Below, piece by piece: positions 51,179-62,665 of a DNA stretch of 64,000 nt. The first letter of the stretch is position 1; each line of letters begins with the position of its first letter. The notes beneath the pieces are model-generated. The model had not been told where the DNA came from. It saw only the letters and a program-made list of their open reading frames with translations, and did no database searches. The stretch is taken from the NCBI GenBank assembly GCA_943736015.1, contig OX031065.1, positions 25,310,427-25,374,426 on the forward strand, read 5' to 3'. The translations under genes were made by a program, and so were the position numbers. The DNA comes from Tridacna crocea (lineage: Eukaryota > Mollusca > Bivalvia > Cardiida > Cardiidae).

Positions 51179-51212
51179 AGGCCAGAATTTTTTTATTAGT
51201 TGATTTACGGGA
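51179..51212 (+). repeat. Left member of an inverted pair
   Basis: AGGCCAGAATTTTTTTATTAG and TTGATTTAC match, inverted, 54073-54105. Beyond this the flanks differ (AGGGTCGGGGGGACG here). Confidence 0.6.
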
Positions 51213-51771
51213 TCTTTTTTTCAAATTTAGGGTCGGGGGGACGAAAAAAAAATTTTAAAAAAAGTTCTAAAAATGTTCAGTCGATAAAAAAATAAAAAAA
51301 AAAGAGATTTTTCTTTTCATTATTTTTTTTCCTACCAATACCGCAAGAAACTAAAAATATAACTAGTGAAGTAAACCAACAGTCTGTATTATAGTTACAT
51401 CTTTCAAGGTACCATAATTTTCCTAAAAATCTATTCTGGATACCTTAAAAACTGTAATGACCAGCTTTAATAGTGTCATGCCACAGATCAATGAGGTCCA
51501 AAGACACATTCAGAAGTTAGCAAACATTGAAGATTCTGATTGAATTTGCTCCTTTATGAGAAGTCTGATCTGGCTCTACGACATTTGCTGCCAAATGAAT
51601 TCTTAAAACTTTAAGGCTCTTTATGATTGTCTGACAAGAAAAGAAACAGAAAGTCGCTCTTTCACAAACCACAACATTAGCTAAGAAGTTCTGAAGTTCC
51701 AATAAATTTAGCACAATTTTACAGAAACAGTTCTGGAAATTCATTGCAGTGAATCTACAAAAAACAGACAT

Positions 51772-51830
51772 TTTTTTTCTCATAATGTTTTCCTAAGTCG
51801 CCTCTATTGAGGTCGTTATGAAGTTGGCAT
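51772..51830 (-). mobile_element. TTAA-1 left-end fragment
   Basis: TTTCTCATAATGTTTTCC, TTGAGGTCGTTATGAAG and GGCATTGTTTG match the left half only. Confidence 0.5.
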
Positions 51831-51954
51831 TGTTTGAGCTCCCAAAACAAAACAAAAATAATTGAGCTATCACTAAATGTGACCCCAAACCAGCTCCTTG
51901 TCACTAAACAGCTCTTTGTCACAGAATGCTGAATGGTTTAGTACAAAAGAGTTT

Positions 51955-52697
51955 AAAAACATCATATATTAGAAAGGGCTATAACTCTAAAAATAGTGGG
52001 AAAAGATTTATGGTTCTTGCACAGTGCACTTTACTTTGATGTGATTCAAAATCATATGAAGTTTGAAGTGACTAGCTTTTGTACTTTGAAAGTTATGCCC
52101 CATTTTAAAAATCCAAAGTTACAATTAACAAAGGGCAATAACTCTAAACATAGCAGGAACAGAGATATAGTTTTGAAAACTGCACTTCTTGTTAATGTGG
52201 TCCATCTGTATATGAAGTTTGAAGGTACTAGCTTTTACACTTGGAAAGTTATGCCCCAGACAAAAATCCAAATTAAAATTTACAAAGGGAAATAAATGTG
52301 AAAATAGTGGGAATATAGTTATAGTACTGGTAAAGTGCTCTTTGCTTTATGGTGATCTAATTATATATGAAGCTTGAAGTCACTAGCTTTTGTACTTTGG
52401 AAATTAAGCCCCAGATAAAAATCCAAAGTTAAATATACAAAAAGATATAAACGTTAAAACAGTGGAAAAAGTTATGCTTCTTGTACACTGCACTACTCTT
52501 TAATGTGGCCGATCTGTACATGAAGTTTTTGGTTCTAGCTGTTTTATTTTGGAAGTTAAGCCTCAAACAAAAATCCAAAGTTTGAAGTCACTAGCTGTTC
52601 TACTTTGAAAGTTATGCCAAGCTTTTTGTGACACATGGATGGACAGACACGGTGACTCCAGTATACATCCCCCATACTTTGTTTATAGGGGGTATAA
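51955..52697 (-). repeat. GGGGGTATA-type GTCC/GTCT repeat with about 155-bp units
   Basis: On the plus strand, unit starts AAAGGGCTATAACTCTAAAAA occur near 51973, 52130, 52284 and 52439. Each holds ATATGAAGTTTGAAGTGACTAG and AAAGTTATGCCCCA. It ends with GATGGACAGACACGGTGAC and TATAGGGGGTATAAGC, the reverse complement of the repeat head seen at 29622. Confidence 0.8.
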
Positions 52698-52864
52698 GCA
52701 TGATAACAACACATAATGTAGTTAAATTTGTTTGAATCTAGAAGCAGACTTGTGCTGCAAGTAGACAGTATCCCTTTCTTGAACCTAACAAAAGAAAGTA
52801 TGTGATGAGAGAATTTCTGTATGCCTTCCATGGAAGAAAAGAAGTTGAACTATCTCTTTTGGAT

Positions 52865-53413
52865 ATGATTTGCTATATCAAAGAAAGACAATTAGTAAGG
52901 ATTTCTATCCTGGCGTATTTGTTGACTCAAAAGAACATCATCAAACCATTTTGTTTTTGATTGCCTATGACCCCACTGATGCAGAGTTACACTTAACTCA
53001 AAACTTTAACATTTCTCATCAGATTGCAAATAGTGTCCAGACTGGTAAGAAGAGAGAAAAAAAAAACTTCTTTATGCCTGTGATGGGGACCACAATCTTG
53101 ATTCAAAAACATGATAATGACTTGTTAAAGTTTAAAAGAAAGTTAACAAGATCTATAGAGATGTAATCTATTTGTCAATAAACTAGCTGATAAGGAGGAA
53201 AAGGTGAACAGTATTCTAAAAATAGAACACTCCACTGCATATTTTGCTCGAGTTGCCGACATGAGGAAGGCAAAAGATCGTCTTCAAGATTTTTCTAATC
53301 CTTCACTTTACCATTATAATTTATTTAAAATATGTTTGGAAAAAATATCTCCAGCTGTAAGAAGTGGTAATTCAAGTTTATTTTATGACTATTCATGTTT
53401 TGAGAATCAGTAA
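52865..53413 (+). pseudogene. Possible broken coding fragment, unrecognised
   Basis: A frame at 52870-53166 (including KDFYPGVFVDSKEHHQTILF, starting at a TTG) and one at 53204-53413 (ARVADMRKAKDRLQDF) are separated by a stop and are out of step. Amino-acid use is more protein-like than elsewhere. I recognise no family. It may be a decayed gene, a retrocopy or chance. Confidence 0.22.
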
Positions 53414-53415
53414 TG

Positions 53416-54072
53416 ATCGATAGTGTGACGTCATTTAAACAAATATGCAGACGCTTTACCTGTGGGGAAAAAAGTGTGATTTTCGTAGGATAAAGGGGTG
53501 GATTTAGGAGTTAGTAACAGGTAAGGATCATAACACTCTGCTGTCTTGTCCAAATTGATAAAGTTAATTAGTGATAACCTGTCTTCCTTTGTCTTTGATA
53601 GCGGATATTTCATGAATATAGGCCTGGTCGGGACTGTTTGTTAAGCGAAGTTTTTTCGCTGTGAAAGCTTGATGATGCAAATTTGGGTCATTGAAGATGA
53701 CTTTTTCACCCTGTACCATACTTCCTCAAGTTCCTGCTTCAGTCTTTCTCCACTTATCTCGTGAGTTGAGACAAAAATGTCAATAAAAAATCCTTTCGAC
53801 ACTTATTTTCGCCAGTTAAAGAAAAACTACAACTGGCGAAAATGGCGATAAGCAGCGTGGGTCCCGCTGCTGCATGTTATTGATCTTCGTATCGGAAGGT
53901 TATATAGGAGACAAGACCGGTACCAGTTTAAAAGTTTGGGTTGACGTTCGCTTTAAATACAGATTTTTTTTTGACGAAACGAATAATGGTTAGGGTCGGC
54001 GGAAAAAAAAAAATCTTTTAGAACCTTCTTATATTTTTTTCTGGTTTTGGGAAAATTGCAGTCGGCGGGTTT
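53416..54072. other. No gene; short hairpins
   Basis: TTTTCGCCAGTT at 53805 and AACTGGCGAAAA ending at 53841 form a 12-bp perfect inverted repeat. GCGAAGTTTTTTCGC lies near 53646. Otherwise unremarkable. Confidence 0.4.
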
Positions 54073-54105
54073 GTAAATCAACTAATAAAAAAATTCTCGC
54101 CTTAA
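54073..54105 (-). repeat. Right member of an inverted pair
   Basis: GTAAATCAACTAATAAAAAAA then TTCTCGCCTTAA is the inverse of 51179-51212. AGGGTCGGCGG occurs nearby at 53991-54001. Confidence 0.6.
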
Positions 54106-54455
54106 GGTCCTGACTTCTCCACTTGTTCATTGATTGGGTTTTACCATGTCTTTATCCCATTTGGTTCCTATCTAGCTTCTCTTTTGCTGACTTTAATAAT
54201 AATTTACTGGTATTTAAAACAGTGTTCTAACTGCTCTGTAACAGTAATGCAACATTGAAGCTTCTTTTGTTATTAACAGTAAACTTTTTTGCTTTTTTGC
54301 TTCTTTTGTTTATAATGTGGTTAAATCTTAAAGTCATCAACATCAGTGTACTCTTCCATGTGTTCCAGATTTTTCTGTCTGAGTGTACAAAAGACTGTCT
54401 CAACCAGTCTAACAGTAATAAGTTCCAAATGCTGAGTGATTAGTGTCCCATTATG

Positions 54456-54487
54456 TTAACCCTTTCCCAAACAACAAATTTTAAGCA
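54456..54487 (-). mobile_element. 1B right-end fragment
   Basis: TTAACCCTTTCCCAAACAAC and AAATTTTAAGC match the first bases of a 1B copy and then stop. Confidence 0.6.
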
Positions 54488-54732
54488 ACCTTAGGATATG
54501 TCAGGGGCAGTTTAAGATGCGGCTGTTTTTGGCACATCAACTTCTTTGCTTCGGAAATTGTGTGAACACTTTCAAGATTATCACTGTGGTTTAAAATAAT
54601 TTTATTCTTATCATTTAAACTCCGATGATGTCATACAGTTGAATCTTTCAGCCTCAAATCTGATGGTACTGTGAGCTTCGGTGTGAATGGGCTGGTTTAG
54701 GCATTAATTTATCTCCTCTGCTAGAAACTGTC

Positions 54733-54962
54733 TTAACCCATTACTACACAATCATTTCTTTTGACTCCCCTGAGAAAGAAGCCTTTTGAAAACACTGTGG
54801 GAAAAGGAGAAAATGCTGGTAAACCGCATTTTCTCCTTTTTCTCCCAGTGTTTTCTACCCTTTCCAGCACAAATTTCAATTTTTAAGTCACCTTTGTTTT
54901 GTTGTCTGCAAGTTCTTTCAATTTGGACCAGTCTCAGATTTTCTCATGTGGTAAAGAGTTAA
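54733..54962 (+). mobile_element. TTAA-1 MITE, full length, 1A-C
   Basis: TTAACCCATTACTACACAATC to CTCATGTGGTAAAGAGTTAA. ACACTGTGGG faces CTCCCAGTGT; centre GCTGGTAAACCGC. Confidence 0.94.
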
Positions 54963-55369
54963 ACCAAAACAGTTTGTGATTCAGCGATCACCTGATGCTT
55001 AAGATTGGAGAAAATGGATTGTCTTTTTTTCAAATCATTCAAACATGTGGGAAGTTTAAGACCTCGTAAACATCCAGCAGGTTCAAACAAAAATATTAAG
55101 TGTACCACAAACAAAGACAGTGCCTTTTTAACGAGGCGTGGTTGAATATGGTTTAAAACTGGACATTTAGTAAGCCGGACTGGCGGAAAAGTGAACTTTT
55201 TTAATTTACTTGTCCATGGACAAGTAGAAATTTCTTAGATTTCCAGACCCCTGACTGTAAGAAAGAAAATGGTCAAGTTACAACAAGAAAGGGGCAAGAC
55301 AGAAAGGCACAATATTCAGTATTCTGAGGACAGAAATGCTCATACAAGATTGACCATCTTCAATTACTG
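54963..55369. other. No gene seen
   Basis: Apparently unique sequence without a coding-like frame. Confidence 0.5.
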
Positions 55370-55560
55370 TCAACCCTTGCAGCACCATGGGCAAAAACAG
55401 GGGCTTTTAAGAGTGTCATAGATCAAGATCAGACTGTACAGAATGTGTAGTCTGATCTTGAGCCTGTACCATCTGCTTGTATATTCAACCATACAAGATA
55501 AAAATCTTTCACGGAGTTTCAGTGGATTATTATTTTTGTGGCTGAAAGAGGCCAAGTTAA
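55370..55560. mobile_element. TTAA-2 MITE, nearly full length
   Basis: TCAACCCTTGCAGCACCATGG opens it. The palindrome AGATCAAGATCAGACTGTAC and GTAGTCTGATCTTGAGCC is followed by GTACCATCTGC, AAGATAAAAATCTTTCACGG and GGCTGAAAGAGGCCAAGTTAA. Confidence 0.85.
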
Positions 55561-55759
55561 TATATTTGGCACTAAGAGATTTCAGTTAATACAAGATAAA
55601 AGATTACACAGGCCTGCTGAGAGGGCAAGAATGTGACAAGAAAATAGTTCTTTATTGGCTTTTAGCCTGGGAATTAGTGGAATCAGTTTTGTTAGGTCTA
55701 CATTGTACCTTATTTGGTTAACAGATGTATAAAATATCATTGGTTGTCTCATCTATAAC

Positions 55760-56241
55760 AGGCCCGTCGGAAGGAAATTTCATTTGGTCCGGCCAGTATG
55801 GCGAGCGACATAGTCGCGAAGCCATGCTAGGGGGGTCCGGGGGCATGCTCCCCCGAAAAAATTTTGAAAATAAGACGCTCTCTGGTGCATTCTGGCGCAT
55901 TTTTTGAGGTTTATACTACACATTAAAGCCATGCAAGGGGGGGGGGGGGGCTCCGGGGCGTGCCCCCGGAAAAATTTTGAAAAATAAGACGCTCCCTGGT
56001 GCATTCTGGCACATTTTTTGAGGTTTATATTACGCATTTAAGCCATGCTAGGGGGGTCCGGGGGCATGCTCCCCCGGAAAAATTTTGAAAATAAGACGCT
56101 CTATGGTGCATTCTGGCGCATTTTTTTAGGTTTATATTACGCATTTTTTTTTTTTCGAAAATTGGTCTGGCCATTTTTCATTTTCGGCCGAAAATTTGGT
56201 CCGGCCATGGCCGAACCGGCCGGACCACTTCCGACGGCCTT
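55760..56241 (+). mobile_element. GGCCCGTCGGAAG element with three internal repeats
   Basis: AGGCCCGTCGGAAGG at the left and CTTCCGACGGCCTT at the right are inverted. GGTCCGGCCAG and CCGGCCGGACC lie just inside. Three units starting GCCATGC at 55821, 55928 and 56042 (107 and 114 bp) share GGGGGTCCGGGGGCATGCTC, AAAATTTTGAAAATAAGACG and TGCATTCTGGCGCATTTTTT. No protein is inferred. Confidence 0.78.
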
Positions 56242-57465
56242 GTATAAGGGTCGTATGCTAAGGATAGGCATCCTCGTTGACCCAGTTTCGATTCAGGCTG
56301 TTATCGACCTGGGTTATTTTGTTGTCGTTTTCTCATTTTCATGTATAATTCATAAAGCATTTTGATTGGTGATCTCAGTTTTTCTTTGAGAAAATTTAAG
56401 CTATTTTTATCACAAATATGCTGTCATTTCTATTTGTAACTTTTCGATATCCAATCACATCATTTGTTGCAAATCAATAAAACCGTTTTACGGTCCAATC
56501 AAGAAAAAATTTAAATTTTCGCAGAGTTTAGAATAAATCACCAAATAATTTTCTACTTTCATCTTTTAGTTAGCTTCATAGAAAATATGATGCAGTTTCA
56601 TCCAAACATTCGAAAGAAAATCAACCTTGACCTTCACCACTGTCCCATTGTCATTCTAAAATTGATGCATGTGACTTTGATGGTTTTCGTAAAACAAACA
56701 ATGTAAATGAATATATTTGGTGCCAATTTGCAGTTACATGAGCGGAAAGTATCGATTGCCACATGACCTAGCAGATGATCTAAATACATCACTGGGCCGT
56801 AGGAACGGAGGGGGGGGGGGCAGTAATTAGATCACCAAGAATTAGATCACCAAGAAAATGACTGTGTCAGTGTTCGCGGCTGAATGTTGCTAGAAAATCG
56901 TCGTATATAAAGAGGATGAAATAATATTTCAGAGTAGCTTACTGATAGAAAATTTCAAACAAATTAAAAAGTTCTAAACAAATGACGGCGAGCCATGAAA
57001 TTTTTCATCTGCTTTTGTTATCTGACAGACACCTAACAATTTCTGAGGTCACATTTCATTCAGTGTGATTTTATGCTTTATTTTTTCACCAAATCACATA
57101 ATTCACTACATTGCTGGACAAATTTCCTTCTATTTCAGTCCAGAGTATTAGTAGATGGATTATTTCTCACTGCATAACCAAACGCAATATATATCAAATC
57201 GGGACAACAAGATGATTCTGAAAATTTTGGACCCCCCAATCCAAAATTGCTTCCTACGGGCCTGCATCATGATGCATTTTTTGAAATGAAAGTGCTTGTT
57301 CTGAAAAATTTTAGAGGGTGGGGTAAATAGTGTTAAGGAGGTCGGTGCCGATGATATCGTTTTCACTTCTGCACTATGTTCAGAACATTGTGTGAACCAA
57401 CAAACCACAAGGCTATTTAGAAGTTGCTAGAGTTTCTTTAAGGATGTGATATGTGTTTGAGATGG
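56242..57465. other. No gene; two fragments of the GGCCCGT repeat type
   Basis: GGGCCGTAGGAACGGAGGGG at 56794-56823 and, on the minus strand, GCAGGCCCGTAGGAAGC at 57250-57266 resemble that type. The rest is unrecognised. Confidence 0.5.
57211..57266 (-). repeat. GGCCCGTAGGAAG repeat fragment
   Basis: On the minus strand TGCAGGCCCGTAGGAAGCAA leads into TTTTGGATTGGGGGGTCC, like the start of the 55760 element plus its G-rich unit. Confidence 0.55.
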
Positions 57466-57606
57466 TAAAAAGACACTGTTGAAAAAGGAGAAAATACTAA
57501 TAAACACAACTTTTTCCCATTTCTCCACAATGTTTTTCAAAAGCTGCATTTCATTTTCTGTCTTTAAGTCCTTCAATATAGATGGGTTTAAAATTTTAAG
57601 GGCTGC
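57466..57606. mobile_element. Worn TTAA-1 remnant
   Basis: GACACTGTTGAAAAAGGAGAA, then CCCATTTCTCCACAATG and GGGTTTAAAATTTTAAGGG; orientation mixed. Confidence 0.45.
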
Positions 57607-57809
57607 GTCATTCATCAACAGTGCTTAGAATTATTTTGCTATAATCACAGGAATGCAGTCAGCAGTCTTCCTCTTTTTTCCCCAGTTAATTTCTACCATT
57701 ATCCAATAAAAGGAAAATTGCTCAATAGATCAGTCTATAGTGATTAACTTATTAGCTATGATCACTGGCAGACAGTTCTTTTTGTCGTGCAAATCTTGCA
57801 AAGATTTTG

Positions 57810-58014
57810 GCTACAGATGAAACTAAGACTGGTCAAAATTCAAAGTAGTGAAGACAACAAAAAAACTTGATTTAAAGAATGATTTTGTTTTAGGAAGGGT
57901 AGAAAACGCTGTGGAAAAAGGAGAAATGCTGGTGTCCAGCATTTTCTGCCTTTCCCACGATGTTTTAAAGGCTTTTTTTCTTCAGGTTTGTGAAATCTCA
58001 GTATTGTGTGGTAA
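57810..58014 (-). mobile_element. Diverged TTAA-1 MITE
   Basis: AAGACTGGTCAAAATTCAAAG, AGGAAGGGTAGAAAACGCTG, centre GCTGGTGTCCAGC, closes AGTATTGTGTGGTAA. No TTAA remains. Confidence 0.78.
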
Positions 58015-59589
58015 CATTTCGGTGTTGTTTTACATTGCTCACAACATTATTTCAGTCATATCATGACGACAGCTCACATATTCATGTATTTCCTGGGGTT
58101 CACCTGTACCAGGTAAAGTGTTGAAGTGTCCATCATCACTTTTGATGCCCTTGTTACCATAGTGGATCAAGATGTGCCACACTTGTTGTCTTGAAATACT
58201 TTCAGTTTGTACTTGTTAGAATTTTTTCCCCAGAATGGAAGCATCTACACGGGGTTTGGAATTCCCGGAAAATGCGAGTTAAAAATTCAGGCACTCTGTA
58301 AAAAATGTGGGTGCAAATTACTGAAGAACAATCACCAGAATGTACAAAATTTCATATGACTGTGAAAACAAATAAGCAAATTCTTTTTGTTCTGGATTAA
58401 CATCGGTCATGTTGCACTAAGAATACCCTTCAACGGCTGCTGATAATTTTACTTGTTGCCATTGAAGTCTCCAAGTTGTCATTCATTGTACAAGAGTCAA
58501 GTGTGTTTGTCTGCACTCATGGCTACAATCTTGCGTTTTTTATGCGGCAAAAACAGTAGGTGAATTCAATTTTTGATTACAAATCAGAAATATTTGCCAG
58601 TCTTTCATGAAAAGATAATCATCGTGCACAAATAACGATGAAAATCAAGTCGGACATGGTGAACTCACTAAACCAGTTTTTGGACACACAGATATTCAGA
58701 ATGGATAGTTCCGTAATTCATTTACAAAATCGTCCAACATTGTAAATTTTATAGAAATTTAACATGATTTGAGAACACTATTCAACTAGAATTGAATTGA
58801 TAGTTTAATGATGGTTTTGATATAAATAATGATCCTTTTTTGTTTGGTTGTAACATGTTGCTTGTACTGGCCGTTCATTCTTTACCAATGGTGGGCATGC
58901 TGAGCAAAAAAAAAAGGGCAAGTCCATTTAACTTTGGGAGTTGGTAAAAAAAGCAACTTGTTAAAATTTGCCAGTGGGTAAAAAAAAAAAAATCAAATTT
59001 GAAACCTGCTATAGATGATAAAAATTCTTCAACTTGTGAAATTTGTCTTTTAAAGGATAGGAAACCATTGTGAAAAATAAAAGTACTGATAGTACTGAAG
59101 GCCAGGAAATTGAGGATATGAAACAACACATAAGGTCAATTTAAATTAATACAAACAGGTAGACGGACAGGGATACAAGCGGATTCCACTAAGCCCCTGG
59201 AATTCTTGGTTTTATCAGGAAATTTTGAACTGATACTAGAAAGCACCAGCCAGAAACTAATTAAGCCAGAGCTAGGCATGTGCTCACAGTTATGGGCTGC
59301 TTGATGTCTTAGAATACTTAGTAATTTGTCGTGCTTGTAAACAATTAATCCCAAGTCAAAATTGAACTGTATTCAATCGGCGCAATACCAACTTTAGTTA
59401 TCTAAAGTTTCTTAGACATGTGATATCTTGTAGTCCTGAATGACGTTATTTTTTTACATTTATGACGCAAGAACATATTTATTTTTATTGATTTCAATGA
59501 AAATACATGTAAGATAGATATCAAGGTAAAATGTAATGTATAATAAAGATTGGAGTGATATGGCAGTTGGTCATGTTGTCTCTACCTTC
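58015..59589. other. No gene; faint TTAA-1 scraps
   Basis: CCAGGTAAAGTGTTGAAG near 58110 and AAGGATAGGAAACCATTGTG near 59053 may be very old fragments. No coding-like frame. Confidence 0.4.
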
Positions 59590-59792
59590 CACATGTCGAC
59601 GAAATTTTGAACTGGTCATATTTGAAGGAAGTTGTAGATGAAAATCCAAAGTAGTTCTTCGTGTATATTGAAAAGTAAGATTTTGGGGAAATTGGGAGGA
59701 ATTGCTTGTTACAAGCAAATTCTGTTTTAGCCAAAATATTTTCTCAATAAAATACTGTGAAAAGGTTGGATTGTTTTAGGAAAACGATTAGG
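59590..59792 (-). mobile_element. Diverged 1B-like TTAA-1 copy
   Basis: GACGAAATTTTGAACTGGTC, GGAATTGCTTGTTACAAGC and GGATTGTTTTAGGAAAACG follow 1B order. Confidence 0.62.
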
Positions 59793-60315
59793 CTCGGTTT
59801 TCATATTTTACTTGCCTATTTTACGGACAAGTCACAGTGACTTGAGCTTCGATACTTATGTCTACATAATATAAAAAGACGTCAATCCTAATTCATAATC
59901 GTTGTCCAAGGACAACTTGTGTCAAGCCCGCGAACACTTGACTCTCAAGCTTGACCTAGAACCTGGACCTGAATAAATGTTTCAAAGGGAACTTCTGCTC
60001 ATGATGGAGAACAATGCATTATGCTAATTTATATCGGAATCTATCCAAAAATGTAGGAGTTATGGTTTGGACGAAAAATTGGCCTTCAATGTGGCTTTAA
60101 TCTTGACCCTACTTCAACAGATGTTTCAAATGGTACATCTAACCGTGATGGAGGTCAATTGTGCCAAATTATTTTGAAATCCATCCACAATTGTAGAAGT
60201 TATGGACTGGAAATATTCGGATGCACACAAGCCCTAGTGAACACTAGAAATATGTGTGTCAGAGACACTGATGCCCCTGCTAAATGGTATTGGTCACAGG
60301 TATGTCATATGACAC

Positions 60316-60320
<5 letters not shown>

Positions 60321-60348
<28 letters not shown>
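60321..60348 (+). repeat. (GA)14 microsatellite
   Basis: Uninterrupted GA dinucleotides. Confidence 0.97.
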
Positions 60349-60351
<3 letters not shown>

Positions 60352-60689
60352 AAAAAAAAATACATTAAATGACAAGCGAAAGACTACAGAAAAAAATTAT
60401 AAGCAATTATTTGATTTCAAATTAAAGTCAATCAAAGACATTTTTAAGAATCACACAGGTGTAATCTATTTGTGACAGGTGTAAAAGGTGTGAAATACAT
60501 CCTATCAGTGTGAAATAGGCAGTATAAACAATGACAAAACTACCAATTAACTCTTGGATAAAGGTAACTAATACATGCACATAATGTATATACTAAAGAC
60601 AAGAAATTTCAAAAATATTTTTACAGACAACTTGATAAACGATAATTTGAAGTTGGGGTCGATTTTTCTAAAATTTTATTTGAGGACAA

Positions 60690-60862
60690 TTTCACCAAAG
60701 AAATCGTCTCCAGGGGACGATTTCTCCGGAGTGATAAACATAACACGGACCAAGCAGTTTGGGGACGATTTCTCCAGGGGCCGATTTCTCCAGCATTCCG
60801 CTGAAGTACCCTAGATTTAGTCGATATACATAAGAAAAAATGATAAACATAACACGGGCCAA
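60690..60862 (+). repeat. Cluster of GGGACGATTTCTCC and TGATAAACATAACACGG motifs
   Basis: GGGGACGATTTCTCC occurs at about 60714 and 60761, with related AATCGTCTCC and GGCCGATTTCTCC. TGATAAACATAACACGG occurs at 60734 and 60841. This suggests a small rearranged repeat. Confidence 0.6.
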
Positions 60863-61399
60863 TATTCTATTGGTAGTTTGCTTTATTTACAATTGCATTT
60901 TAGCGGAGACGTGTTTTGTGAAAGACATGTTCAAATGTCAACACAACGTTATAGACAAACTCTGAGCAGAGTCGTCGTTCGTTAATCTCACCATACCTGA
61001 ATGTGAATGATCCGGATTGCAAGAGAGAGCGTTATAGATATTAACCGTATATAGCGCGTAAGAATACACAACTGCCGGATAAAGCCAAGTTCATTAGGTT
61101 ACGCCTCTATTAGGTCAGTGTTAATGAAAAAAATGGGATAAAAAACACACACTCGTCAGTTATTAAAAGGATTGTAATACCCTTGCAACTCGATGGCATT
61201 TTGCAGATGAAAGCTTTGAGGAAAGGAAAGCATTCACACCGTGTGATAAGCAATCTCTGTATATACTTGGGAAACTAGTTGTTTTGGCGGACTCAGCGAT
61301 ATAGAGTGGACACACCGTCCAACATTTTTGTCTGAATAGGAAGCTTACAATCCCTATAGGCAAGGGAATCCCTCTCAAGGGATTCCCTGGCCTAATAAG
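60863..61399. other. No gene; one inverted dispersed repeat
   Basis: Bases 60958-60992 are the inverse of 22277-22313 with four differences. GGGAATCCCTCTCAAGGGAT and TCCC (61364-61387) form a small hairpin. Confidence 0.45.
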
Positions 61400-61485
61400 A
61401 AATTGCAGGCTACCAGTATTTTCTCCTAAATACACAATGATTTGAAAAGCCATTTTTCTCAAGGTTGTTAAAGAAAAGGGTTAAA
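61400..61485 (-). mobile_element. TTAA-1 left-half fragment
   Basis: GGCTACCAGTATTTTCTCC to AAGGTTGTTAAAG and AAAAGGGTTAA. Confidence 0.58.
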
Positions 61486-62396
61486 TAATATTGAAAAATC
61501 AAGAGTTGTATTTACTGTGTCAATGAAAGAAGAGAAATGGCATGTCATCGTTGTCAAAACGAATTTATCAGATATTGGCTGTAAGATGTTCCTAGGACAG
61601 GAATTACCCATCTTCAACAATAGGAAAACCCATTTGTTCCAGCATTTGATTAAAACCCTATTTTGCCATGTGAACAGAATTTGTATTTTTTAAGGGTAGG
61701 GGATAAGTCCCAGATATTTCATTCCAACCCTTATAATTTTGAACAAGGGTCTTATTGATTATGTAGACATACATAAAATTTTATTGTTTATGTAGATCAA
61801 TATTAAACTGCACTGAGTGTACACTCTAATCTTTGCCAGATACTTTGACAAGAACATTTTTCAACTGCAATAAAATTGCATCTGTCGTACTAAGTGGGAT
61901 TGTTTATTTCATTTATTTTGCACTATAATAGTTATGGTCTGTGTTAAGTTTGATATTTATCAACACTTTGGAATAGTGAAGATACAAGACTAGATTGCAA
62001 AAAATGTACTCTCTGATCTTCATTTTGATTGTCTGCAAGAATTTATGCTGTGCTTGGTTTTGACAGGGTAACAACACTATTGGCTGATGTCCTCTTGCAA
62101 AAGGTTCATCTCTCCAATCGTGTTTTTGTTTGTCTGTTCAGTGGAACAGCCTGTTCAGCAGGCTAGAGCTGGGCATCAGTATTTTCACTTGTTCCCACTA
62201 TGTTTTCAAAAATCTGTTACCTGAAATGCCCCATTGTTTGGTACAGAGTTCCCAGGTAGGATAGTGTAAGCAATTGGATCTAGTCCCTAGCTGTCAAGAT
62301 GGATGTCAATAACATTTGCATATTATCAGCATCCCAATGGAGATCTTTGATGTCCACAAAATCAGTATGTCTTAAAGAATCTTTCAGAGGTTTTAG
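61486..62396. other. No gene; TTAA-1 scrap
   Basis: 62160-62251 holds a worn left half (GGGCATCAGTATTTTCAC, ACTATGTTTTCAAAAATC, CATTGTTTGGTACAGAG). Otherwise unrecognised. Confidence 0.42.
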
Positions 62397-62665
62397 TCTA
62401 CTACCAAACAGTCCTGTAACTATGTTCTATGAGTTCGGGTGAGAATGCTTCAAAGTACATTGTTGGAAAGGAGAAAATACTGGTATCTGCAAGTTTTCAG
62501 GAGACTGGTTTTCAAATACATTGTAGAAAATGGAAAAGAAATGCTTGTGACCAGCATTTTTCCTTTTCCCAGAAGTTTTTTTATCCTCTCTCAAATAAAG
62601 CACAGCATTTTTGCCACACTTTATTTTGCGTTTGCAAATGCTGCCCATTTTTATGGGGTCCTATG
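62397..62665 (+). mobile_element. Diverged TTAA-1 MITE with disrupted centre
   Basis: ACTACCAAACAGTCCTG, GGAAAGGAGAAAATACTGGT, about 40 extra bases, then GTGACCAGCATTTTTCC and GCGTTTGCAAATGCTGCCC. The second arm set (GTAGAAAATGGAAAAGAAATG) suggests an internal duplication. Confidence 0.66.

Noticed and set aside
52865..53413. Confident protein-coding gene
   Set aside because: Frames are broken, one lacks an ATG, no domain is recognised and no splice sites clearly join them; kept only as a low-confidence remnant.
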